64,000 nucleotides of DNA. Origin: Elephas maximus indicus (lineage: Eukaryota; Chordata; Mammalia; Proboscidea; Elephantidae). The notes beneath the pieces were generated by a model. The model did no database searches and was not told the origin of the DNA. It saw only the letters and a program-made list of their open reading frames with translations. The stretch spans positions 76,028,001 through 76,092,000 of the forward strand of contig NC_064838.1 in NCBI RefSeq assembly GCF_024166365.1. The letters run 5' to 3'. Within the stretch, counting starts at the first letter, position 1; the number at the start of each line of letters is the position of its first letter. Shown here piece by piece: positions 48,090 through 59,386 of the stretch. Made by a program: the position numbers and the translations under genes.

Positions 48090-48804
48090 ACCTGTCTGTC
48101 ATTTTGTTGTACTGTGGTGGCTTGTGTGGTGCAGTTATGTTGGAAACTATGCCACCGGTATTTTAAAAACCAGTGGAGTCACTTATGATGGACATTTTTC
48201 AGTGGAGCTTCCAGATGATGGTGGGCTAAGAAGAAGGAAATGATGGTTTACTTCTGAAAATATTGACTAGTGAAAATTTTATCAGATGAATATTGTCTGA
48301 TATAATGCTGGAAGATGAGCCCCTCAGGTTAGAAGGCACTCAAAATACAACTGTGGAAGAGCTACCTCCTCAAAGTAGAGTTGACCTTAATGACATTGGT
48401 GTAGTCAAGTTTTCGAGACCTTCATTTGCTGATGTGGTATGACTTAAAATGAGATGAAATAGGTACAAACATCCATTAATAATCAGAACATGACATGTAC
48501 AAAATATGAATGTAAGAAAATTGGAAGTCATGCAAAATGAAATGGAACATAACAAGATTCATTTCCTAGGCATTAGTGAGCTGAAATGAACTGGCATGGC
48601 CAATTTTAAATAAGACAATCACATGGCCTTCTATGCCAGGAATGAAAAATTGAAGAGAAATGGTGACACATTTATCTTCAATAATAACATTTCAAGATCA
48701 ATCCTGTCAGGAATAGGATAATATACATATGCCTACGTGGAAGATTGGTTAATAATATTATTCAAATTTCTCATCAGCCATTAATGCCAAAGATGAGGAA
48801 ACTG

Positions 48805-48836
<32 letters not shown>

Positions 48837-49066
48837 CCAACTTCTGCAGTCTGAAAGTGATCAAACATGCAATCAAGATGCATTGATAATTACTGGTGAC
48901 TGGAACGCCAAAGATGGAAACAAAGAAGGATTGGTAGTTGGGAAATACAGCCCTGGTGTTAGGAATGATACTGGATTACATAATAGAATTTTGCAAGACC
49001 AATGACTTATTCATTGCAAATAGCTTCTTTCAGCAACATAAATGGTGTCTGTATATGTGGCCCTCA
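48090..49066 (+). mobile_element. RTE/BovB-clade LINE 5' part
   Basis: It has the 5' leader ('ctgtctgtcattttgttgtactgtgg') and the endonuclease region with a GDWNAKDGNKEG stretch near 48897. A T-run of about 25 bases interrupts it at 48810-48835. Similarity stops abruptly at about 49066, where ERV-L sequence begins. Confidence 0.82.
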
Positions 49067-52000
49067 CGTCTTCAATTTTTCAATATGTTCCTCCCAAGTC
49101 CCTGATCATCCAGCCAAATCATTGACCACAGCCCATAAATTAGTATACAGTTGTACATCTGGCCATTTCTCTTTCCAAAGAAAGCAAATAACCAGGCACA
49201 CCGCTGGAAGTTCTGCCTGCTGGGAGTATTTCCCTTCACCAGTGTACTTCAGGGGGGTCCCAGAAAGGGGCTTTAGTGCTGCAGCTGTCCATTTTTGACT
49301 GGTGCCTGTGTATCACACAGAACCATCTGTAAACCAGGCAAGAGTATTCACTTCCTCAGTCAATTGATCTGAAGGAACTTTCAGTAAAGTCATAGGCGCA
49401 AACTGGGAAATGGAAGGTAATGTGACAGGAGTGGGGACCATGAGTATTTGGGCCACTTCCTCATGAAACTTACTTGTGCCTTCAGGTCCTGCCTAGTCCC
49501 CATTTCATATATACTACTTCCACTTAATGATGGACAGCTGCTGTGCACCTCCAACTTTATGGCTTTGTGGGTAAGACAACACCATGTTTAAACTTCGGTC
49601 TCTACTAAGGCCCACTATCAAGCCAAAAGCTGTGTTTCAAAAGGAGAGTAGTTATCTGCAGAGAATGGCAGGTGCTTTGCTCCAAAATCTTAAGGGTCTG
49701 CACAGTGATTCAGCAATAGGGACCTGCCATAGACTCTAAACAGCATCTGTATCTGCCACTGATACTTCAATCACCGTTAGATCAGCTGAATCATATGGCC
49801 AAAGTGGCAGAGCTGCTTGCATGGAAGCCTGAGTCTGTTGCAGAGTCTCTCTTGGTCTGGGCTCCACTCAAAACTAGCAGCTTTTGGAGTCACTTGATAA
49901 GTAGGCTGGAGTAGCACACCCAAATGGGTGATATGTTACTTCCAAAATCTAAAGAGATCCTCTAGGCTTTTTACTCCTTTTCAGTTGTGGGAGGGGCCAG
50001 ATACAATAACTTATCCTTCACTTTAGAAGGAATATCTCAACCTGCCCTACACCATTGGACACCTGCGAATTTCACTGAGGTGGAAGGCACCTGAATTTTT
50101 GTGGAATTAATTTCCCACCTTCTAGCATGCAAATGTTTTACCAATAAGTGCAGTGTCATTGACACTTCTTCCTTACTAGGCCCAAACGCATTATGTCATC
50201 AATGTAATGGACCAGTATGAAGTTTTGTGGAAGGGAAAGGTGATCAAGGTCTCTGTGGACTAAATTATGACACAGGGCTGGAGAGTTGATAAAAACCCTC
50301 CGGTAGGACACTGAAGGTATATTGTTGGCATTGCCAGCTGAAGGCAAACTGTTTCTGATGGATCTTCAAAACAGGTATGGGGAAAAAAACATTAATTAAC
50401 CAGATCAATAGCTGCATACCAGGTACCGGGGGATATATTAATTTCCTCAAGCAATGGAACTATACCTGGAACAGCAGCAGTAATTGGATTCATCACCTGG
50501 TTACATTTTGGCTAATACATTGTCATTCTCTAAGACCCACCTGCGTTTTGCACAGCCAAACAGGCCAGTTGAATGGGGCTGTGGTGGGAATCACCACTCC
50601 CACATCTTTCTCGTACTTGATGGTGGCAGTAATCTCCACAATCCTTTCAGGAATGCAGTATTGCCTTTGGTTTACTATTTTCCAAGGTGGAATATGTTCT
50701 AATGGCTTCCACTTGGCTTTCCTAACATAATAACCTTTATTCCATTTGTCAAGGATCCAATGTGGAGGTTCCGCCAGTTGCTAAGCATATGTATTCCTAT
50801 TATGCATTCTGGAACTGAGGAAATCACTACAGAATGATTCCAGGGACTCTCTGGAACTACTGTGAGATGGGCATGAGCTAAGACTCCATTAATAACCTGA
50901 ACTCCACACACACCCAACTCTGAATGGTGGGCCACAGTGACTTTTTGGCTTTTCTGGAATTAATGTCAGTTCAGAGCCAGTATCCAGTAATCCCTAAAAA
51001 TTCTGATTATTTCCTTTTCCCCAATGAACCATCACTCTCTTAAATGACTGTAGATCCCTTCGCAGAAGGCCAGGAGAAAGATTAACAGTATAACTTTTTG
51101 GCAGTGTAGTGAGGTACTTCCTTAAGGGGATCCAGCCTCCCCTTCATTCAAAGGGTTTTGAGTCTTTAAACCAGCTCAAGTCTGGGAATTAATTGAGAGA
51201 CTGTGACTCTCTATTCTGGTGATTTGAGTTAGACTGTGGTTCACTTGGTCTAGAATTCTTCCATTTGTACAGATCAAGCAAATATTTAGTAGATTTCCTA
51301 TCTATTTCACTCCTAGGAACACCATGACTAAGTAGCCAACACCCTAAGTCCATATGAGTCAGATTATTCTGTTTACTGCTTTGATTCTGCTGCCCATTAT
51401 GGTAACCACACTCACCTTGTCTTTGCTGATTGACTGCCACCACTTGGCCCATGCCACCACAGGGCCCAATCAGCCCCATTGTAGTTTGGTGTCTTAATTA
51501 AGTTAGGGCGGTTCGCACTGTCAAATCTGACTTTCATAAAATAGCAATCACAGCAGTCTTCAAGGATAGTGGGGCTCCCTTTACAAATTTGTTCCTCACT
51601 ATGGTAGTGAAAAGTTTGTCCTCTGGGTACTTCATGTGTGGGTCTGTGGGTCTAACCTGATAAACCCACTCTAAAATGTCAATTTCCCTGAGAATTTTGT
51701 ATTCCTTCTTCAGTAGTATATCAAGGTAGGTCTGCTGCTTCAATGTGATTTAGCACAGACCACTGTGTAATCCATGTTTCAATGACCCAACAACATAAAC
51801 TATTACATCATTTCCTAACCTCTCAAGCTGGAACACTGAATGAAGAATCTGTGCTTAGTGGGCCCATATGAATAAACTCAGACTGATTCATCTATATATT
51901 CCTTGTACCATTATTGCATACCCTTAATAGTCATTCTCACGTGTATTCCCCAGATTTCTGTCTGTACATATTAGAAAAGTCAACCAGTTCTTCTAGAATA

Positions 52001-52668
52001 TGCCATACCTCCTCCTGGGTCACACTTTGTACTTCACCTGCTGGGGCTTTCTGGGACTTAAATCTACTTATAGGTTTAAAAGTCAAAATTGGTGGTGGGA
52101 TGTGTTTTTAGAACATTCAGCACTGTCTTATAAGGCATCTGCCTCAGGTGATGCCCCAGGCAATGATTGAGACAAATGCTCTTCAGACACAGCTGGGTTA
52201 ATCTCATCAGATGAGGGTGGAGGGGCTAATGGTTTTACAGGGAAGGGTGCCTTAGCAGACAAAGATGGAATAATATCTTCAGATGGGAGTGAGAGGGCTG
52301 GTTCTGTTGACAGGAGTGATACAATGGAATTTAGGGGCTCTGTCTCCCAGGCTTCCTGATTATCTGTCCATATGTCCCCATCTCAAGTTTCAGGATCCCA
52401 TTTCTTCCCAATCAATACCCTCATTTTTAACTTCAGAGAGCTCTTGAGATTAATTCATCCACTCTTACTATAATACTCTGGGTTTGGTTTTTGACAATAT
52501 CAGCTCTGTTGCAACAGGAAATAAGGCTTTCTTTCAAGACACAAGTGGAAATATTTAGGTTGTTTATGTGGTGCTTGAGTTTTGCTTTTGAAGCCCTGAG
52601 CTCATTTCTGTCTTTCACCACTTTCTCTAGCAAAAGTAGGACCAATCAACCAGTCTCTTGGTACCAAA
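49067..52668 (-). mobile_element. ERV-L-type endogenous retrovirus, internal part, truncated
   Basis: It is read on the minus strand from the LTR at 52669-53202. The primer-binding site lies at plus-strand 52651-52666 and is similar to the 3' end of a leucine tRNA. Decayed gag is at about 51500-52640, a protease/RT lead-in at about 50700-51480, and reverse transcriptase at about 50156-50450. The YIDD active-site motif is at 50195-50206. Part of RNase H (LAGWSGTWEEH) is near 49070-49170. Integrase and the 3' LTR are missing. Stops and frameshifts run throughout, and adjacent RT pieces are in different frames. No infectious or replicative capacity is left. Confidence 0.85.
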
Positions 52669-53202
52669 TGTGTTAGGCTATATTTTCTAGAGAAGGAAAA
52701 CCAACAAAAGGGTATAAATATATATATAGGGAGAGATTTATATCAAGTAAATGGCTTATGTGATTGTAGAGGCTGAAAAATTCCAAGTCCGTGGGTCAGG
52801 ATAGAGGCTTCTGATTAACATAGTCACAGGGGCTGGTGAACCCAAGATTGGCAGGTCTAATACAGGGCTTTTGGTCACAGGCTGCAAAGATCAATGGATT
52901 TCAAGCTCAGCAGGCAAGACAGTCAGTAAGCTGCTAGCTCGAGTCCCGAGAATCGGAAGTCAGAAGAACAGGAGCCACTTTTAGTATCCTGTGCAAGGAA
53001 AATCCCATTAGCTTGGTCATAAAGTCTACTTATATCCAATGCAAGCCACACCCATAAGTAAAATCCCTTTCAACTGACTAGCTAATCACAGCAGATCCCA
53101 TCATGGAGATGGTCACATTATATCAAATCTCATCATGGGGATGATTACTTCATCATACGACTCCTAAACTACCTCATAGCTGCCCAGTCAACTTGACACA
53201 CA
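52669..53202 (-). mobile_element. 5' LTR of the ERV-L-type element
   Basis: On the minus strand it begins TGTGTGTCAAGTTGAC and ends CCTAACACA, giving TG...CA termini. Length is about 534 bp, and two bases separate it from the primer-binding site. It contains a 'tataaatatatatata' stretch near 52713. Confidence 0.75.
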
Positions 53203-53400
53203 ATCTTAAAGATCCCAGCACCTAACAGCAACATGTGTGTATATATGTGTATGTAGATAGATGATAGATGATAGACGGATGATAGATAGGTGATAGATGA
53301 TAGATAGACGGACAGACAGATAGGTAGATAGATCGAAAGGTAGATTGATGGATCGATAGATTGATGGATTGATAGATCGATAGATATAGATATCACACAC
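53203..53400 (+). repeat. RTE-tail-like start and GATA microsatellite
   Basis: 'agcacctaacagcaac' looks like an RTE 3' tail. It runs into TG/TA and then imperfect GATA/GATG repeats from about 53255 to 53390. The open frames on the minus strand here are repeat translations. Confidence 0.75.
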
Positions 53401-53860
53401 ATAACTCTTTAAAGTAATGTCACTTTGAACATTGTGAGCCTTTCCATGAGTTATCCTTGGAGATTAACTCAACTCTGATACTAAAATTTGGAGGAATTAT
53501 TGAAAGACTACATTCTTTACTGGAAATCCTCTCAAAGTCTCTAAATTTTGTAGACAGTGAGGCAGGAGTTTCCCAGTTTGTATCATAAAATATCAACAAG
53601 TTACTTGCCTTGACACAAGTTGAGCATTGCTGTTCATAACTATAGGTTAGCCTTTCCTGAAACAGAAGAGAAGACTCAGGACTGGAGAAAAGAGAAAATG
53701 GGCAAAAGAAGAAATAGCAATGAAGATGAGATAATGAAGGGGAAAATCTTTTCACCTTGTATTTTAGGAATCTTCACTGAACGTAAGTGCTTGTGGAAGG
53801 ACATTGAGGAACAGAAAACTTTTATGTTTTTCATTCAGATTTGCTGAGATTCCTCTGGAC
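53400..53860. other. Intergenic DNA
   Basis: It contains purine-rich sequence at 53650-53730. No gene is supported by conserved features. Confidence 0.35.
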
Positions 53861-53867
53861 ACATGCA

Positions 53868-53968
53868 CTGTGAGGATTGTGAGGAAGGCATAGGACCACG
53901 CAGAGTCTCCTTTTTTACATAGTGTTGCTGCGAGTCGAAAGTGATTGGATGGGACCTAACAACAAAAT
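53868..53968 (+). mobile_element. RTE-type 3' tail fragment
   Basis: 'gaaggcataggaccacgcagagtc' to 'gattggatgggacctaacaac' matches the RTE 3' end. Only the tail is present. Confidence 0.65.
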
Positions 53969-53969
53969 G

Positions 53970-54600
53970 AAAATCAAGGATTCTTGTGACTTTAAATACC
54001 ATCTTTATATTGATGAATCTCATATTTATCTCTACTCCAGATCTCCTGAATGAATGTCAGCCTTTTGTATTCAACAACTTATTTGACATCTATCTTTGCA
54101 TATCTAGTAGGAATCTTCTTGCCCAAACATGCTCTATCTATAGTTTTCCCCAGGGAAATCTGTTCTTCCTGCTGCCCAGGCTGAACACTTTGGAATAAAA
54201 AAACTTTGGAATAAAAAATGTTTTATGTTATAACAGTTCACACCTGCACTGTGATGAATTACTTAGGATGGCCTTTCTCTCCATGGTGTTGTAACTTCCA
54301 CCCAGGTGATTGGGCAAATAACATAATTGTGGCCCACCAGAGGATTGATCAGTTTTGCTTTAAAAGAGAGCCAATTCCGGAGCAGAAAGAAGAGCCCACC
54401 ACCACACAGGAAGGAGAGACCTGCAGGAGATGGCACAGCCGGCTTCCTGGCACACAGAGTGAGAAAGCTGAGTGCTGTTGGGCAGAGGCTGAGGGCCAGA
54501 GAAAAGCCTATGCCTGACCCACAAATTTGGGACTTGTCAGCCTCCAGAACTGCATGAGGAGTTTTCTTTATATGGTTTATGAGCTCTGTTTGAGATAGTC
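53970..54600. other. Intergenic DNA, possible MaLR trace
   Basis: 'gggacttgtcagcctccagaactgc' near 54530 resembles MaLR LTR sequence. No gene is seen. Confidence 0.35.
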
Positions 54601-55735
54601 ACCTGAGACTATGGCCCCAGGCCCTAGCTACTTGGTCCCTCAAAGTATTTGGATGTTTAGGAAACTTTTATGCTTTTGCTTTGGTCCAGTTGTGCTGACT
54701 TCTCCTATATTGTATGTATTGTGTGTTCTTCCCTTTACTGAAGTTGACACTTGTCTATTACATAGTTAGTGATTTTCCCTCTCCCCCACCCTTGTGACCA
54801 TCAAAGAATGATTTTTTCTGTGTGTAAATCATTTGTTTAGTCTTGTAATAGTAGACTTAAACAATATTTGTCCTTTTATAACTTACTTATTTCATTCAGC
54901 ATAATGCCCTCCGGATTCAGTTATGTTGTGAGATGTTTTGCAGATTCATCATTGTTCTTTATCATTTCACAGTATTCCATTATGTACCATAATTTGCTTA
55001 TGCATTCATCTGTTCATAGGCACTTCAGGTTGTTTCCATCTTTTTGCTGTTGTGAATAGTACTGCAATGAACATGAGTGTGCATATGTCTATTCGTGTGG
55101 TGGCTCTTATTTCTCTAGAGTATATTCCTAGGAGTGGAATTGCCGGATCTTATGGTATTTCTATTTCTAGCTTTTTAAGTTGCTGTACCATTTTACATTC
55201 CAATCAGCAGTGCATAAGAGTCCCAATCTCCCTAAACTTCTCCAACATTTGTTATTTTGTGTTTTTTGGATTAGTGCCAGCATTGTTGGGGTGAGATAGT
55301 ATCTCAATGTAGTTTTGATTTGCATTTCTCTAATGGCTAATGGGAAACCCTGGTGGTGTAGTGGTTAAATGCTATGGCTGCTAACCAAAAGGTCAGCAGT
55401 TCAAATCCACCAGGAGTTCCTTGGAAACTCTATGGGGCAGTTCTACTCTGTCTTACAGGGTCGCTATGAGTCAGAATTGACTCGACGGCAGCAGATTTGG
55501 TTTTGGGTTTTAATGGCTAATGATCATGTGCATTTCCTCAAGTGTGTGTTAGCAGCCTGAAGGCCTTCTTTTGTGAAGTGTCCATTCATATCCTTTGCTC
55601 ATTTTTTAATTGGATTACTTGTCTTTTTGTTGTTGTGGTATTGCAGTATCTTGTAGATTTTAGAGATTAGCCCTTTATTGGGTATGTTTTAGCCAAAATA
55701 TATCACATTGCTCTCTATTTAGTGGAAAAATGCAT
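54600..55735 (-). mobile_element. L1 3' end, minus strand, 5' truncated
   Basis: 'cattcagcataatgccctcc' and 'ttccatctttttgctgttgtgaatag' are the reverse complement of the end of L1 ORF2 and its junction. The 3' UTR lies toward 54600. It is an older subfamily than the L1 at 57.5 kb. It is split by an AfroSINE. Confidence 0.82.
55343..55510 (+). mobile_element. AfroSINE, young copy inside an L1 3' end
   Basis: A well preserved SINE flanked by the perfect 12-bp duplication 'taatggctaatg' at 55331-55342 and 55511-55522. Confidence 0.94.
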
Positions 55736-55744
55736 ATATTTATA

Positions 55745-56475
55745 TATTTTAAATATTTTGTTGAGTTTTTGGTGAAACTTTACACAGCAAGTTAGGCTCC
55801 CATTTGACATTTTTCACACAAATTGTTTAGTAACATTAGTTACATTTATCATAATGTGTCAACATGCGCTTTAATTGTTTTCTGTTTGTTCCATTTCCAA
55901 TACTCTAGTTCCCTTGCCTCCTTATCTTCTTATCTTTGCTTTTGACTAATTTATTGACTTTTTGGTCTCATACTTATGGTTTTTAAGTAGAACACAGATC
56001 TGATGGGTAATATATTTTATTTTATGTGCCACTCCTCTATTTCGCTAAAAGGTGTTCTAAGGGGTCAGGTTTGACTCTAGGTTTAAAGGATAGTCTCAAG
56101 AAGCCCTCTGTTCTCTACTGCTCCAGTTTGTGTGGCTTTTTTATTCTAATAATGTGAGTTCTTCTCCACATTTTTCTCCCTTTCTATTGGGACTATCTTT
56201 TATGACCCCAATCAGAGCAGTCAGTGGTGGTAGTGAGTCACCACCTAATTCTGGTCTCAGGGTAGATGTGGCTGGTGTACACTTGTTTGTTCTTTGAGCT
56301 TTTGGTTACCTTCTTACTGTTTTGCTCCCAGCAACTAGATACCAGTAGTTGTGTCTTAGATGGCTGCTCATAAGCTTTTAACATGCCAGATGCTTCTCAC
56401 TTCACTAGGATGCAGATCATGTTTTTGGGAACTATGTCATGCAATTGACTATGCTGTCCCATGAGACTACAGTCC
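55745..56475 (-). mobile_element. L1 3' UTR fragment, minus strand
   Basis: It resembles the reverse complement of the 3' UTR of the two full-length L1s in this window. 'agcagtcagtggtggtagtgagtcaccacctaattctgg' matches the 'gcccggccacaatcgatgactgccctgac' region near 63700. 'ctatgtcatgcaattgac' matches the region near 63460. No ORF2 is attached. Confidence 0.65.
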
Positions 56476-56529
56476 TGAAGAGACTACAGCTTTCAAACCC
56501 AGAAAAATAATTTTGGAAGGAGTTTGGTT

Positions 56530-57090
56530 ACATCTGATGATAAAGGGTTAACCTAACTATAGCAGGCCATAACCACAAAAGGCCAACTTGTTTGTCTGAA
56601 ACTGAAAAGCTTAGAAAAATATGAAAAAAACTACATCAAAGAAGTGGACAGTGTGCTCGAACCGGTTCAATGACAGTGGATGTACGTACAAAAACTAAAT
56701 ATCAATTTACCCCAGTAAAAGAGGTAAAGATCTATCCCATATCATATGTAGCCCACATAACAAATAAAAAACAACTACCAAATGATGGACCGGGGACACC
56801 TGAGCCTAAAGAACAAATTGTTAGAAAAGAAAAACAAGGTCACCCAATCATGATCTTAGTTCTTTGTCTTTACTTTAACCAATCACAGTCTGTAAATCAT
56901 TTACTCATAAAGAATCAGCACCTGTCAAAATCATATAAAAAAGCACTTATAGAATGTACTTCTTTGAATCACGGTCTGTTTATAGCCAAAGTGCTTTCAG
57001 CCATTTTCCCATCTTTGTTTTCTGATATGTTGCAACAAAATCTCTTTATTGCACAAGGCTTTGGTGAAAGTTGTTTCTCTACAGGAGACT
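56530..57090 (+). mobile_element. LTR-like promoter block (plus strand)
   Basis: By eye it aligns in inverted orientation with 6985-7585 and 15870-16450. It has CCAAT motifs at 56844-56849 and 56879-56884 and a TATAAAA box at 56934-56940. A strong donor, CAG|GTAAGC, follows at 57231. A 232-codon open stretch (56670-57368) spans it but is not conserved in the other two copies, so I treat it as chance. This is probably the LTR and leader of an endogenous retrovirus-like element of unknown family. Confidence 0.55.
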
Positions 57091-57230
57091 GGCCGAGCGT
57101 GAGCAGAGTCTTCACTAGCAAATTCCTTGTCAGATCTACAGAAGGATTGAACTGCTTGTTGATGCCACAGGGGACCCATTGTATTCAGCTTCTTGCACTC
57201 TGTGTCACCTTCAGAGATCCTCCATCTCAG

Positions 57231-57236
57231 GTAAGC
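57231..57236 (+). promoter_or_regulatory. Strong splice donor downstream of the LTR-like promoter
   Basis: 'ccatctcag|gtaagc' is a near-consensus donor about 290 bases after the TATA box. It is compatible with a retroviral-type leader or an LTR-driven first exon. Confidence 0.4.
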
Positions 57237-57911
57237 ACTATCAAAGTAGGAACTTTATTGCCTTTCTGCATAATAGGAAATATTCTTGTGACATATTTGT
57301 TGTTTTTTGTTATAAACACTGGTTTGGCAACTTTTTGTTTGAAGCTTCATTATGCGAGTTTTGTTTGAGAGCTCCATCTGGAGGTCTTTTGGTAAAACTG
57401 CTGTTCTTGATTTTATGGTTGTTTTTTTTTTTTTGTCTCCTGTTCTTTTCTGTGTTAGCTAACAAAAGAAAATGGGAAAAGAAGAGTGGGGGGGGCGGAG
57501 CCAAGATGGCGGACTAGGCAGACGCTACCTCGGATCCCTCTTACAACAAAGACTCGGAAAAACAAGTGAATCGATCACATACATAACAATCTATGAACCC
57601 TGAACAACAAACACAGATTTAGAGACGGAGAACGAACTAATACGGGGAAACAGCGATTGTTTCCAGAGCCTGGAGCCCGCGTACCAGTCAGGTACGGCAC
57701 AAACACAGAGAGCTGCTCCACCCCCCTGAACTAACCCCGGGAGGGGGACCAGCCGGTTCCACGGGCGGTGTGGGACGCAGCCGGTAGGAGAAGTCCCCGG
57801 GTGGCAGTGACTGGTCTTGGAGCAGAAAGACCAGAGTCTGAGCCGGGGAACCGTCCTGCAGGGATTTGGACTGGATGCAGCGGATTTTCTGGAAAAACTA
57901 GTTTCCCAGTC

Positions 57912-58930
57912 ATGGCTCGTAGACAACAATCCATATCAAACCACTTAAAGAAGCAGACCATGACAGCTTCTCCAACCCCCCAAACAAAAGAATCAAAATC
58001 TTTCCCAAATGAAGATACAATCTTGGAATTATCAGATACAGAATATAAAGAACTAATTTACAGAATGCTTAATGATATTACAAATGAAATTAGGATAACT
58101 GCAGAAAAAGCCAAGGAACACACTGATAAAACTGTTGAAGAACTCAAAAAGATTATTCAAAAACATACTGGAAAAATTAATAAGTTGCAAGAATCCATAG
58201 AGAGACAACATGTAGAAATCCAAAAGATTAACAATAAAATTACAGAATTAGACAACGCAATAGAAAGTCAGAGGAGCAGACTCGAGCAATTAGAATGTAG
58301 ACTGGGACATCTGGAGGACCAGGGAATCAACACCAACATAGCTGAAAAAAAAATCAGATAAAAGAATTAAAAAAAAATGAAGAAACCCTAAGAATTATGT
58401 GGGACTCTATCAAGAAGGATAACCTGCGGGTGATTGGAGTCCCAGAACAGGGAGGGGAGACAGAAAACACAGAGAAAATAGTTGAAGAACTCCTGACACA
58501 AAACTTCCCTGACATCATGAAAGACGAAAGGATATCTATCCAAGATGCTCATCGAACCCCATTTAAGATTGATCCCAAAAGAAAAACACCAAGACATATT
58601 ATCATCAAACTCACCAAAACCAAAGATAAACAGAAAATTTTAAAAGCAGCCAGGGAGAAAAGAAAGGTTTCCTTCAAGGGAGAATCAATAAGAATATGTT
58701 CTGACTACTCAGCAGAAACCATGCAGGCAAGAAGGGAATGGGACGACATATACAGAACACTGAAGGAGAAAAACTGCCAGCCAAGGATCATATATCCAGC
58801 AAAACTCTCTCTGAAATATGAAGGCGAAATTAAGATATTTACAGACAAACACAAGTTTAGAGAATTTGCAAAAACCAAACCAAAGCTACAAGAAATACTA
58901 AAGGATATTGTTTGGCCGGATGACCAATAA
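57912..58930 (+). pseudogene. L1 ORF1 protein gene, frameshifted
   Basis: It encodes the trimeric RNA-binding chaperone of the L1 ribonucleoprotein. The first part (57912-58361) starts MARRQQSISNHLKKQ and carries a long heptad-rich coiled coil at about residues 40-145. The second part (58397-58930, in another frame) carries the RRM (IGVPEQ near its start) and the C-terminal domain ending EILKDIVWPDDQ. The break lies in two poly-A tracts, at about 58348-58356 and 58370-58378, each apparently one base too long. The only disabling changes I see are these run-length changes. Confidence 0.88.
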
Positions 58931-59386
58931 TATCAGGTACCAGCACAACACAAGGTCACAAAACAGAACGTCCTGATATCAACTCAAATAGGGAAATCAC
59001 AAAAACAAATTAAGATTAATTAAAAAAAAAAAATACCCATAACAGGGAATCATGGAAGTCAATAGGTAAAAGATCACAATAATCAAAAAGAGGGACTAAA
59101 TACAGGAGGCATTGAACTGCCATATGGAGAGTGACACAAGGCGATATAGAACAATACAAGTTAGGTTTTTACTTAGAAAAATAGGGGTAAATAATAAGGT
59201 AACCACAAAAAGGTATAACAACTCTATAACTCAAGATAAAAACCAAGAAAAACGTAACGACTCAACTAACATAAACACAAGCACTATGAAAATGAGGATC
59301 TCACAATTTACTAAGAAAAACGTCTCAGCACAAAAAAGTATGTGGAAAAATGAAATTGTCAACAACACACATAAAAAGGCATCAAA

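Noticed and set aside
48004-48243. 79-codon open frame beginning in the CTAC/CTAT repeat
   Set aside because: It starts in a microsatellite and continues into the RTE 5' leader.
53169-53402. Isoleucine/serine/tyrosine-rich open frames on the minus strand
   Set aside because: They are translations of the GATA microsatellite.
56670-57368. 232-codon open frame across the LTR-like block
   Set aside because: The two paralogous blocks at about 7 kb and 16 kb lack a matching frame. It has no recognised domain and crosses promoter motifs.
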